DNA from: SHNJ01 sp964458615
GTDB taxonomy: Bacteria; Pseudomonadota; Alphaproteobacteria; SHNJ01
DNA: 31,601 nt
Direction: 5' to 3'
Assembly (NCBI GenBank): GCA_964458615.1
Contig: CAYWJR010000012.1
Location: 1 to 31,601, forward strand
Part shown: positions 17,970 through 25,428 of the stretch, piece after piece
Layout of the letters: each line of letters starts with the position of its first letter
Position numbering within the stretch: the first letter of the stretch is position 1
Translations under genes and position numbers: made by a program
Notes under the pieces: model-generated
Seen by the model: the letters and a program-made list of their open reading frames with translations, nothing else
What the model was told of the DNA's origin: nothing
Databases searched by the model: none

Positions 17970-19451
17970 TTAACTGCCCAATTTATAATTCGGCGCTTCG
18001 CGGGTGATGGTGATGTCGTGCACGTGGCTTTCCTTTAAACCCGACCCGGTGATACGGACAAATTCGCACCCCCACTGCATCGTATCGATCGATGCGTGCC
18101 CGGTATACCCCATCGCCGCACGCAATCCGCCGACCAATTGGTGCAATGCCTGGCCGACAGGTCCTTTGTATGGAACCATGCCTTCGACGCCTTCGGGAAC
18201 GAATTTCAATGCATCGACTTCTTTTTGAAAATATCTATCCGCCGATCCATCGGCCATTGCGCCCAAACTGCCCATGCCGCGATAGGATTTATAAGAACGC
18301 CCTTGGTATAAAAATACTTCGCCAGGGCTTTCGTCCGTGCCGGCCAACAACGATCCGATCATCACGCAATCCGCCCCGGCCGCAATCGCCTTGGCAAAAT
18401 CGCCGGAATACCGGATGCCGCCATCCGCGATCAATGGCACATTATTTTTACGCGTCGTTTCGGCGCAATCCATAATGGCCGTCAATTGCGGTACGCCAAC
18501 GCCCGCAACCATACGGGTCGTGCATATCGATCCAGGGCCAATGCCCACCTTGATGCCATCGACACCGACGTCGATCAATGCCTTGGCCGCTTCGGCGGTT
18601 GCGACGTTTCCGGCAACGATTTGCGTATAATTGCTGATTGCGCGAATTTGCCGCGCCGTTTCAATAACGCCTGCCGAATGTCCATGCGCCGTATCGATCA
18701 CCACAATATCCGCATCCGCCTCGATCAAGGCGCGGGCGCGTTCGATGCCATCCTTGCCCGTTCCAACCGCAGCGCCAGTGCGCAAACGGCCTTTTTCATC
18801 CTTGGTGGCCAATGGGTGCTTATTGGCTTTTTCCATGTCTTTGACCGTTATCAAACCGATGCAGCGATAGGATTCATCCACGACCAATAATTTTTCGATC
18901 CGGTGTTGATGCAATATTTTTTTGGCTTCGTCATGCGATACGCCTTCGCGTACGGTGACCAATTTATCTTTGGTCATCAGTTCGCGTACGGATTGTTTTG
19001 CATCGGTTGCGAAACGCACGTCGCGGTTGGTCAATATACCGACCAATTTGTTATTGCCGGGTTCGACGACGGGGATGCCGGATATTCCTTCGTCGGCCAT
19101 CAATTTCAACGCATCGGCCAATGGGCGATCCGGCGCGATTGTAACCGGGTTGATCACCATGCCGGATTCGAATTTTTTAACCTGGCGGACTTCTTCGACT
19201 TGGCGTGCGATTGTCATGTTGCGGTGAATGATTCCCATACCGCCTGCCTGCGCCATGGCGATCGCCATCCGGCCTTCGGTTACGGTGTCCATGGCCGATG
19301 CGATAATCGGAATGCCGATTTCAATATTGCGTGTAACACGGGTTTTGGTGTTGGTTTGCCCCGGCAATACGTTAGACGCCGCCGGTTTCAACAACACGTC
19401 GTCAAAGGCCAGCGCCTCGGTAATGGTCAATTTTTTGGATGCGGAGAACAT
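17970..19451 (-). CDS. guaB: Inosine-5'-monophosphate dehydrogenase
   Basis: NAD-dependent oxidation of IMP to XMP, the committed step to GMP; XMP then goes to GuaA. The 493-residue TIM-barrel enzyme has the N-terminal strand FDDVLLKP, two CBS domains inserted at about 98-215 (GISGIPVV and KLLVVDE regions) and the catalytic loop GIGPGSICTT with Cys310. The flap SYRGMGSLGAM and the C-terminal monovalent-cation region are complete. ATG 19451 is used; a TTG two codons upstream is in frame. The ribosome-binding region lies inside an inverted repeat (19452-19490), which suggests control of initiation. A possible -10, TATTAT, lies at 19494-19499. Confidence 0.97.
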   Translation of the reverse strand: MFSASKKLTITEALAFDDVLLKPAASNVLPGQTNTKTRVTRNIEIGIPIIASAMDTVTEGRMAIAMAQAGGMGIIHRNMTIARQVEEVRQVKKFESGMVINPVTIAPDRPLADALKLMADEGISGIPVVEPGNNKLVGILTNRDVRFATDAKQSVRELMTKDKLVTVREGVSHDEAKKILHQHRIEKLLVVDESYRCIGLITVKDMEKANKHPLATKDEKGRLRTGAAVGTGKDGIERARALIEADADIVVIDTAHGHSAGVIETARQIRAISNYTQIVAGNVATAEAAKALIDVGVDGIKVGIGPGSICTTRMVAGVGVPQLTAIMDCAETTRKNNVPLIADGGIRYSGDFAKAIAAGADCVMIGSLLAGTDESPGEVFLYQGRSYKSYRGMGSLGAMADGSADRYFQKEVDALKFVPEGVEGMVPYKGPVGQALHQLVGGLRAAMGYTGHASIDTMQWGCEFVRITGSGLKESHVHDITITREAPNYKLGS

Positions 19452-19490
19452 GTGCAACTTTCTTTATTTCTGCTTGTTTTTAAGTTGCAC
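19452..19490 (-). promoter_or_regulatory. Perfect inverted repeat abutting the guaB start codon
   Basis: GTGCAACTT (19482-19490 read on the minus strand) and AAGTTGCAC (19452-19460) are exact reverse complements separated by 21 A-rich bases. The second arm ends directly before ATG 19451 and covers the ribosome spacer. In mRNA it could form a hairpin masking initiation; in DNA it could be an operator near the start site predicted from TATTAT at 19494-19499. Which of these applies, if either, is not shown by the sequence. Confidence 0.45.
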
Positions 19491-19571
19491 TGCATAATAC
19501 ACATTTTTAGCCGAAAAGAAATAGCTAAATTAACCCTTTATTTCAGGCCATTTTTAAACATTCTGATTCGA

Positions 19572-19814
19572 TCAATAACTGCTCCCCCGGCCATCGTTTC
19601 CATAACCGGTTAAAAATCGCATAACCGAAGCATTCGTTACAAACGTTTTTGGCAATCCGTCATGAAAACGTCCCGACATTCCGCCGCATTCAATATCTGC
19701 CTGCGGATATGCCCCATCGTGCAAAATAATGGCTATTTTTCCGGGCTGATTCGTATTGTTGGATTGCGTACCCTGCCCCATTTCGGGCTTTATTCTTTTG
19801 GTATTTTTTGCCAT
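19572..19814 (-). CDS. Small hypothetical protein, 80 residues
   Basis: An unrecognised hydrophilic frame from ATG 19814. It begins MAKNTKRIKPEMGQGTQ, has a central beta-like PGKIAIILHDGAYP and ends GYGNDGRGSSY. Its start overlaps the stop of the preceding 56-codon frame by one base (TGATG), a typical coupling arrangement and the main reason for keeping both. It lies in the transcript predicted from the promoter at 20231-20259 and ends 120 bases before guaB. Confidence 0.4.
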   Translation of the reverse strand: MAKNTKRIKPEMGQGTQSNNTNQPGKIAIILHDGAYPQADIECGGMSGRFHDGLPKTFVTNASVMRFLTGYGNDGRGSSY

Positions 19815-19984
19815 CACGCCACTCGCGTTTTGAATTTTGTGCCAACCCCAGTTGCAACAAGTTGAGCGGGCGTTAATCTTACGGCGGGCGATCTTTGCCC
19901 GTCTGTTTTGCCCGGCTGGGTGGTCGGCGCAATTGCTATTTCAACTGGACGAGGCATTAAATGTTTATCCCAAGATACTGGCAT
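19814..19984 (-). CDS. Small hypothetical protein, 56 residues
   Basis: An unrecognised frame starting MPVSWDKHLMPRPVEIAIAP and ending GVGTKFKTRVA. The ATG at 19984 has a good ribosome site (GGAGA, six bases before). The stop overlaps the next small frame (TGATG). It is proline- and threonine-rich with no membrane segment. Support comes from the ribosome site, the coupled downstream frame and the strong upstream promoter; there is no homology I can name. Confidence 0.4.
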   Translation of the reverse strand: MPVSWDKHLMPRPVEIAIAPTTQPGKTDGQRSPAVRLTPAQLVATGVGTKFKTRVA

Positions 19985-20075
19985 CACAATTCTCCATAAT
20001 AAAAATTAATGAATATTCCACCCAAATGGGCAGATTTAAATTTCGAATGGCCTTTGGCCAAATGTATGGGGGATG

Positions 20076-20195
20076 TTATCGGCTTGCGCCGAAAAATCGT
20101 GCAAAGCCAAAAGAATAACCAGGGAAAGAAACAACAGCCAACGCACCCACAAGCAGGCTGATCAATGTTTGGCTATGTAATAATGTTTCCAACAA
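20076..20195 (-). CDS. Possible 39-residue membrane peptide (or part of an ncRNA)
   Basis: First open frame after the promoter at 20231-20259. It would start at a TTG (20195), with AGGG about ten bases before, and contains one hydrophobic helix (TLISLLVGALAVVSFPGYSF) followed by a basic end FARFFGASR. The last codons overlap a small hairpin (TCGGC-GCAA-GCCGA). The absence of an ATG or GTG makes the coding call weak; the same transcript could be a small RNA. Confidence 0.25.
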   Translation of the reverse strand: MLETLLHSQTLISLLVGALAVVSFPGYSFGFARFFGASR

Positions 20196-20230
20196 AATGT
20201 CTGATACCCTATTTCTCTGACTATAAGAAG

Positions 20231-20259
20231 ATCATACACGAAAAATAGCTGTTTGTCAA
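20231..20259 (-). promoter_or_regulatory. Near-consensus sigma-70 promoter downstream of rlmE
   Basis: Minus strand TTGACA (20254-20259), a 17-base spacer and TATGAT (20231-20236): a perfect -35 and a 5-of-6 -10. It reads away from rlmE into the 780-base stretch before guaB. It is the best promoter match I see in the window. Confidence 0.7.
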
Positions 20260-20287
20260 AAAAAGAAGTGAGGAAAAATAATTTAAA

Positions 20288-20974
20288 CTATTTTCTAAAT
20301 CCCTGTGCCACCAAATACATTTCGGCGGAATCTTTGCGGCTGGATTCGGGTTTGGAATAAACCACTTTGGTAAAATGTTTTTGCAATTTCGCGCGGAATT
20401 CGCCTTCGGCTCCGCCCTGCCAGAATTTGCAAACAAACCAACCGCCTTGGTTCAAAATATCGATGGCCATATCCAGCGCGATTTCCGCCAATGCCAATAC
20501 ACGCAAATGGTCGGTCGATGAATCGCCGGTGGAATTTGGCGCCATGTCCGACAATACAACATCCACGCCGTCTTTAAAATGGCCTGCGATTTGCGCGATG
20601 GATTCATCCGATCGAATATCGCCCTGTATCAATTCCACGCCGGGAATAGGATCCATCGGCAATAAATCGATACCGATAATATGTTGCGGGCCTACTTTTT
20701 TTACCGCAACCTGAACCCACCCGCCGGGCGCGGCGCCAAGATCGATTACATTCTGGCCACGCCGCAAAATTTTATATTTTTCATCCAGCTGCAATAATTT
20801 AAATGCCGCACGCGAACGATAACCCAATTCCTTGGCCGCGGCCACGTATGGATCGTTGACTTGGCGCGAAATCCACGCATGCGACGATTTTGTCTGGCCG
20901 GTTTTTTTCTTTACCCGCACAGCCTTGCGCCGCTTGCCGACATGCGCTTTCCAATCGTCGTCTTTGCGGGACAT
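20288..20974 (-). CDS. rlmE: 23S rRNA (uridine-2'-O) methyltransferase RlmE (FtsJ/RrmJ)
   Basis: Methylates the 2'-OH of U2552 in the A-loop of 23S rRNA during late 50S assembly. The 228 residues contain the SAM-binding DLGAAPGGW (78-86) and the complete K-D-K-E catalytic tetrad: Lys59 (RAAFKLLQ), Asp143 (LSDMAPN), Lys183 (VCKFWQGG) and Glu218 (DSAEMYLV). A basic N-terminal extension of about 30 residues precedes the domain, as is common in alphaproteobacteria. ATG 20974 overlaps the alaS stop by one base (TAATG), so translation is likely coupled to alaS. Confidence 0.95.
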   Translation of the reverse strand: MSRKDDDWKAHVGKRRKAVRVKKKTGQTKSSHAWISRQVNDPYVAAAKELGYRSRAAFKLLQLDEKYKILRRGQNVIDLGAAPGGWVQVAVKKVGPQHIIGIDLLPMDPIPGVELIQGDIRSDESIAQIAGHFKDGVDVVLSDMAPNSTGDSSTDHLRVLALAEIALDMAIDILNQGGWFVCKFWQGGAEGEFRAKLQKHFTKVVYSKPESSRKDSAEMYLVAQGFRK

Positions 20975-23631
20975 TACGCGGCCTGTTTTTGTTTCAACGC
21001 ATTTTCAATCGCGGTAAACGCATCGTGAATTTTATCGGCATCAGGGCCGCCGCCTTGTGCCATTTCCGGACGCCCGCCGCCGCCCTGCCCGCCCAAAATA
21101 GGTGTTGCGACACGGATCAAATCCACCGCGCTGACCCGCGCGGTTAAATCCGGTGTGACGGAAATCACAATCGATGCGCGGCCTTCGTCGGATGTTGCCA
21201 CCACGATAACGCCGGATCCCATTTTCGATTTGATATTGTCGGCGATCGATTTCAAATCCCGCGCCGGGATTCCATCGACTTTTTTGGCCGAAAATTTAAT
21301 GCCCGAAATTTCTTTTATGTCCGAAGGCGCGGAACCGGAACCGCCGGAAGCCATTTGGCGGCGCAAATCGGACAAATCACGTTCTAATTTCTTGCGGTCT
21401 TCCGCCAATTGACTGACGCGCGACGGCAAATCCGCCACCGGCACTTTCAATACATCGGCGATCGATTGCAAAATATTGTGTTCTTGCTGGGTATACGCGA
21501 TTGCCGCATCGCCCGCCAAACCTTCGATCCGGCGCACCCCGGCCGAAACCGCAGATTCAGACAGTACACGGAAATAGCCGATATCGCCGGTACGCGCCAC
21601 ATGCGTTCCACCGCATAATTCCAACGAAAATTCTTTTGTTTCCCCGGCATCCGTGCCGCCCATGGCGATCACACGAACCGTATCGCCGTATTTTTCGCCG
21701 AACATCGCCATTGCGCCCAATGCAACTGCTTCGTCTTTTGGCAACAGGCGCGTTGTCACGCCGCTATTGCCTTGGATACGCCGGTTTACTTCGGATTCAA
21801 CGGATCTGATTTCTTCGTCGGTCATCGGTTTATTGTGGGAAATATCGAAACGCATTCTGTCGGGTGCGACCAAAGATCCTTTTTGCGCGACATGGGTGCC
21901 CAATTTGCGGCGCAACGCTTCGTGCAGCAAATGGGTCGCAGAATGGTGCGAACGAATGGCATTGCGGCGGGTTGCATCGACATTCATGTTCACCGCATCG
22001 CCGACCTTGAACGGTTTATCGGATTTTACATAATGGACAAATAAATCGCCCAATTTCTTTTGGGTGTCGGTCACCGTCAATAATACGCCGGATTCCGTTT
22101 TCATTGTCCCGGTATCGCCGACCTGGCCGCCGGATTCGCCATAAAACGGCGTTTGGTTGACGATAACGCAACATTCGCCGCCCACCGACGATGCAACCGG
22201 TTTTCCATCTTGAACGATGGCCAGAATTTTTCCGCTGGCAACGGTGGTATCATATCCTAAAAATTCTGTGGATCCAACTTGGTCTTTGATATCGAACCAA
22301 ACGCGTTCATCGGCGGCTTCGCCCGATCCAGCCCACGCCTTGCGCGCGTCGTCTTTTTGTTTTTTCATCGCCACGTCGAATCCGGCGGTATCAACTGTGC
22401 GGCTTTGCGAGCGTAAAACATCTTGCGTTAAATCCAGCGGAAATCCGAATGTATCGTACAAACGAAACGCCACATCGCCCGGCAAAGCATCTTTTGCCGG
22501 TATTTTGGCCAATTCGTCATCCAACAATTTCAACCCCCGACCCAACGTGACCTTGAAACGTTCTTCTTCGATTTTCAATGTTTCGGTGATCAAATCGCCT
22601 GCGCGGATCAATTCCGGATATGCAGAACCCATCAATGCAATCAATGCGGGCACCAATTTATACATCAACGGATCGGCGCAACCCAACATGTGCGCATGAC
22701 GCATCGCGCGGCGCATGATACGGCGCAATACATATCCGCGCCCTTCGTTCGACGGCAATACGCCATCGGCGATCAAAAACGACGATGCGCGCAAATGATC
22801 GGCAATTACGCGGTGCGATGTTGCCTGTTTGCCTTGCGCAGGAATTCCACTGGCGGCAGCGGATGCGACAATCAAATCGCGCAGCAAATCCGTGTCGTAA
22901 TTATCGGTAACGCCTTGCAATACCGCCGCCAAACGTTCCAAACCCATACCCGTATCGATCGACGGTTTAGGCAATGGGATGCGTTTATCCGCACTGACCT
23001 GTTCGAATTGCATGAATACCAAATTCCAAATTTCAACGAACCGGTCGCCATCGGCGTTTGCCGATCCGGGCGGGCCACCGGCGATTTTATCGCCATGGTC
23101 ATAAAAAATTTCCGAACATGGGCCGCAAGGGCCGGTATCGCCCATCGACCAAAAATTGTCCGATGTCGCAATGCGAATGATTTTATTGTCCGAAAGTCCG
23201 GCGATTTTTTTCCAATATCCGGCGGCTTGGTCGTCTTCGTGGTATACCGTAACGCATAAACGGTTTTTATCGATGCCATATTCGCGGGTGATCAGATTCC
23301 ACGCATGTTCTATCGCTTGTTCTTTGAAATAATCGCCGAACGAAAAATTGCCCAGCATTTCAAAAAACGTGTGATGACGCGCGGTGTAACCGACATTTTC
23401 CAGATCGTTGTGCTTGCCGCCAGCGCGAACGCATTTTTGCGCCGTGGTGGCGCGTTTCAAATCGGTTTTTTCGGCGCCGGTAAAATAATTTTTAAATTGA
23501 ACCATGCCGGAATTGGCGAACATCAACGTCGGATCGTTGCGCGGCACCAAAGGACTGGACGGAACAACGGAATGTCCGTTTTTGGCGAAAAAATCTAAAA
23601 ACTTTTGGCGTATCTCTTTACCCGTCGGCAT
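20974..23631 (-). CDS. alaS: Alanyl-tRNA synthetase
   Basis: Charges tRNA-Ala and removes mischarged Ser or Gly. The 885 residues run from the class II catalytic core (MFANSGMVQFK; GDTGPCGPCSEI at about 164-175) through the editing domain to the C-terminal C-Ala domain (GQGGGGRPEMAQGGG). The editing domain's zinc site is HHSATHLL (near residue 562) plus CGGTH (Cys673, His677). ATG 23631 is chosen: it gives the standard MPTGKEIRQKFLDFF start and has AAAAGG upstream. An ATG seven codons earlier (23652) has no ribosome site. The 3' end of tRNA-Arg lies 44 bases before 23631, with no terminator, so the tRNA and alaS are probably co-transcribed. Confidence 0.98.
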   Translation of the reverse strand: MPTGKEIRQKFLDFFAKNGHSVVPSSPLVPRNDPTLMFANSGMVQFKNYFTGAEKTDLKRATTAQKCVRAGGKHNDLENVGYTARHHTFFEMLGNFSFGDYFKEQAIEHAWNLITREYGIDKNRLCVTVYHEDDQAAGYWKKIAGLSDNKIIRIATSDNFWSMGDTGPCGPCSEIFYDHGDKIAGGPPGSANADGDRFVEIWNLVFMQFEQVSADKRIPLPKPSIDTGMGLERLAAVLQGVTDNYDTDLLRDLIVASAAASGIPAQGKQATSHRVIADHLRASSFLIADGVLPSNEGRGYVLRRIMRRAMRHAHMLGCADPLMYKLVPALIALMGSAYPELIRAGDLITETLKIEEERFKVTLGRGLKLLDDELAKIPAKDALPGDVAFRLYDTFGFPLDLTQDVLRSQSRTVDTAGFDVAMKKQKDDARKAWAGSGEAADERVWFDIKDQVGSTEFLGYDTTVASGKILAIVQDGKPVASSVGGECCVIVNQTPFYGESGGQVGDTGTMKTESGVLLTVTDTQKKLGDLFVHYVKSDKPFKVGDAVNMNVDATRRNAIRSHHSATHLLHEALRRKLGTHVAQKGSLVAPDRMRFDISHNKPMTDEEIRSVESEVNRRIQGNSGVTTRLLPKDEAVALGAMAMFGEKYGDTVRVIAMGGTDAGETKEFSLELCGGTHVARTGDIGYFRVLSESAVSAGVRRIEGLAGDAAIAYTQQEHNILQSIADVLKVPVADLPSRVSQLAEDRKKLERDLSDLRRQMASGGSGSAPSDIKEISGIKFSAKKVDGIPARDLKSIADNIKSKMGSGVIVVATSDEGRASIVISVTPDLTARVSAVDLIRVATPILGGQGGGGRPEMAQGGGPDADKIHDAFTAIENALKQKQAA

Positions 23632-23675
23632 GGCTGAAAACCTTTTTTGCATAACTTTATATTGAGCCCAAGAAA

Positions 23676-23752
23676 TGGCGTCCCCGATACGATTCGAACG
23701 TACGACCTAATGCTTAGAAGGCATTTGCTCTATCCAGCTGAGCTACGGGGAC
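23676..23752 (-). tRNA. tRNA-Arg (anticodon TCT)
   Basis: A complete cloverleaf on the minus strand. Acceptor arms GTCCCCG and CGGGGAC pair fully; the D-arm is GCTCAGCTGGATAGAGC, the anticodon arm AATGC-CTTCTAA-GCATT (TCT, reads AGA) and the T-arm contains GTTCGAATC. The discriminator is G and CCA is encoded. A -10-like TATAAT lies at 23787-23792. Confidence 0.97.
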
Positions 23753-23786
23753 AATTTCTTTGCTTTATCGCTAAAATAACCGGCGG

Positions 23787-23792
23787 ATTATA
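23787..23792 (-). promoter_or_regulatory. -10 element for tRNA-Arg (and probably alaS-rlmE)
   Basis: A perfect TATAAT on the minus strand, about 35 bases before the mature tRNA 5' end. No good -35 is seen at the expected distance, so the assignment rests on the -10 and position. Confidence 0.4.
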
Positions 23793-23830
23793 CATTTTCC
23801 GCGCCAAAGTGGATAGTTTTTTATGGATTG

Positions 23831-24124
23831 CTAGACAATCTTATTAAACCGGAAATTGTCCGCATAAGATTTTGATTTTGGCGACCGTTCGGACGGTTCC
23901 ACCACGACATATTCCAAGCCTTTTTTCTGCACATACGCCTTGGCTTCTTCCAAAGAATCGAATTGCAGGCGCATTTGTTTAATAGTGTCTTGCGATTCCG
24001 CCCACCCCATCAAAGCGTTGGGATCGGGGCGATCTTGCGGCGGGAACTCCAAAACCCATTTTTTGGTTTTGCGGGTACCGGAAGACATTGCGGTTTTGCT
24101 TGGTTTTAAAATACGAACAGGCAT
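23831..24124 (-). CDS. NADH dehydrogenase (complex I) accessory subunit, NDUFS4 family
   Basis: Bacterial homologue of the mitochondrial 18-kDa complex I subunit, found mainly in alphaproteobacteria. It binds at the peripheral arm and stabilises the complex. The 97-residue protein shows the whole family pattern: VRILKPSKTAMSSG, KKWVLEFPPQ, DPNALMGWAES, LQFDSLEEAKAYVQKKGL and KSYADNF near the end. ATG 24124 is used, with AGGA before it; an in-frame TTG at 24148 would add eight residues. It has its own promoter (24152-24180). It is far from nuoJ-N, but its product would join the same complex. Confidence 0.92.
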   Translation of the reverse strand: MPVRILKPSKTAMSSGTRKTKKWVLEFPPQDRPDPNALMGWAESQDTIKQMRLQFDSLEEAKAYVQKKGLEYVVVEPSERSPKSKSYADNFRFNKIV

Positions 24125-24151
24125 GGAAATCCTAAATATTGTTGCCAAATC

Positions 24152-24180
24152 ACTATACCAACCCCTTTAATTGTGTACAA
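24152..24180 (-). promoter_or_regulatory. Promoter for the NDUFS4-like gene
   Basis: Minus strand TTGTAC (24175-24180), a 17-base spacer and TATAGT (24152-24157). The predicted start site is about 20 bases before ATG 24124. It is back-to-back with the tRNA-Pro promoter, 22 bases apart. Confidence 0.6.
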
Positions 24181-24202
24181 TAACCAATCATTTATTAAGT
24201 TG

Positions 24203-24231
24203 TTGAATTTCACGGGCAGTACCGCTATAAC
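24203..24231 (+). promoter_or_regulatory. Promoter for tRNA-Pro
   Basis: TTGAAT (24203-24208), a 17-base spacer and TATAAC (24226-24231); the predicted start is some 24 bases before the mature tRNA 5' end. Spacing and boxes are near consensus. Confidence 0.6.
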
Positions 24232-24261
24232 CCTCAACTTGATCCAAAAGGGTCTTCCAGT

Positions 24262-24342
<81 letters not shown>

Positions 24343-24370
24343 TATCCAAACATCTTAATGAATACATGCC

Positions 24371-24387
24371 CGCGCAGTTATTGCGCG
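24371..24387 (+). terminator. Hairpin downstream of tRNA-Pro, possible terminator
   Basis: CGCGCA / TGCGCG with a 5-base loop, followed on the plus strand by TGTTGGTTTTG, a weak T-rich tail. It begins 32 bases after the tRNA and overlaps the stop codon of the convergent DUF192 gene. Its GC-rich stem supports it; the tail is poor. Confidence 0.35.
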
Positions 24388-24911
24388 TGTTGGTTTTGTG
24401 CGCCTTGGTTTTCCGCATTCGCATGATCTTTTGTTTTCAAATGCGCCAACACCGGCGTGATGATCCGGTCGCCAATTCTGATATTCAATTTTTTAACCGT
24501 GCCGCCCGGCAATTCTATGACCGCCGCCGCTTTTCCGTTCGATGTCAAACTGGTCAAATCGTTCGGCTTGCCTTGGCGAAGGCGGAAAATGCGCGCCTTG
24601 TCATTGACAAAAATCATATCCAGCGGAATCAACGTGTTTTTCATCCACATCGATACTTCCTGGGGCGGATCGAACAAAAAAATCATTCCCTGATTGGCGC
24701 CCAATTCCGTACGCCCCATCAGGCCATTGGCTTTTTGCTGATCGGTTGCGGCGACTTCGATAATAAAACGGTGCTGATCTTTGTTGCCAGAAATCACCAG
24801 CGATGTGGTTTCAAACGCCTTGAATTCGATATTTTGCGGCGGCGCGGAAATGTCCTGCGCAAAAGCAAACGACCCGGTCAAACACATCAATAACATCAGG
24901 GCATATACCAT
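24378..24911 (-). CDS. DUF192 family exported protein
   Basis: A 177-residue secreted protein. The N-terminus is a signal peptide (MVYALMLLMCLTGSFAFA, cut probable before QD). The DUF192 domain follows: FIIEVAATDQQKANGLMGR, GMIFLFDPPQEVSMWMKNTLIPLDMIFV and KAAAVIELPGGTV are its hallmark segments. The family is periplasmic and of unknown biochemical role. The C-terminus is a short hydrophilic tail rich in Asn, Gln and Ala. It lies 34 bases after the small secreted protein gene on the same strand, so they are probably co-transcribed. Confidence 0.88.
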   Translation of the reverse strand: MVYALMLLMCLTGSFAFAQDISAPPQNIEFKAFETTSLVISGNKDQHRFIIEVAATDQQKANGLMGRTELGANQGMIFLFDPPQEVSMWMKNTLIPLDMIFVNDKARIFRLRQGKPNDLTSLTSNGKAAAVIELPGGTVKKLNIRIGDRIITPVLAHLKTKDHANAENQGAQNQHAQ

Positions 24912-24945
24912 GCCCGATCTTGCCCAAATGAATTGAATGGATCAA

Positions 24946-25356
24946 TTAGTAATTAGAATTATTGTAAAAAATTTGATTGTCGAATGTGGACGACACAACG
25001 CCTGTTAAACCGCGCGAACCCGTGCGGCCAGAACGAATATAATCGTTAACGCCGGAACGGCTTGCCACGATATTGTAACGGGAATAAGCCGACGACTGCC
25101 CGTCATTCATATCCATCCAAACGCGGCCTGAATCCACCGCGCCGCGCGCGCCCGATCCGCCGACACCGCCGATTGCACTGGTCATCGGCGTTGCAGCCGG
25201 GGCGCCATTTGGCAATATCGCGACCGGGGTTGTTGCCCCCGCCGGTTTGCCAGCATGATAGATACGCATAGCGCCAGCATTCGCAGCAGACGCAAAAGCG
25301 ACCGAAGCGGCCAATATGATCATGGGCAAAAAGCGATTCATTTGTTTGTTTTTCAT
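24946..25356 (-). CDS. Small secreted protein of unknown function, 136 residues
   Basis: Not recognised. It begins with a classical signal peptide (MKNKQMNRFLPMIILAASVA followed by FASAANA), with cleavage likely after ANA. The mature part is rich in Gly, Ala and Ser, with IGGVGGSGARGAVDSGRVWMD, then SSAYSRYNIVASRSGVNDY and an Asn/Tyr-rich end. A surface or periplasmic location is inferred. The candidate promoter (25364-25392) predicts transcription starting about one base before ATG 25356. Translation could therefore be leaderless, or use the internal ATG at 25341. DUF192 follows in the same direction. Confidence 0.7.
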   Translation of the reverse strand: MKNKQMNRFLPMIILAASVAFASAANAGAMRIYHAGKPAGATTPVAILPNGAPAATPMTSAIGGVGGSGARGAVDSGRVWMDMNDGQSSAYSRYNIVASRSGVNDYIRSGRTGSRGLTGVVSSTFDNQIFYNNSNY

Positions 25357-25363
25357 GCGATGG

Positions 25364-25392
25364 AATATAGGGCAAAATTTGATGAAAGTAAA
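25364..25392 (-). promoter_or_regulatory. Candidate promoter for the small secreted protein
   Basis: Minus strand TTTACT (25387-25392), a 17-base spacer and TATATT (25364-25369). Spacing is ideal and the boxes moderate. The start site would fall almost at ATG 25356. Confidence 0.45.
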
Positions 25393-25428
25393 CAGAAAAC
25401 ACCCAAAAAGGATATTCCCAAAAAAACT

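Noticed and set aside
19837..20118. 93-codon plus-strand frame in the rlmE-guaB gap
   Set aside because: It lies opposite the better-supported small minus frames, has no ribosome site or promoter, and its composition is irregular.
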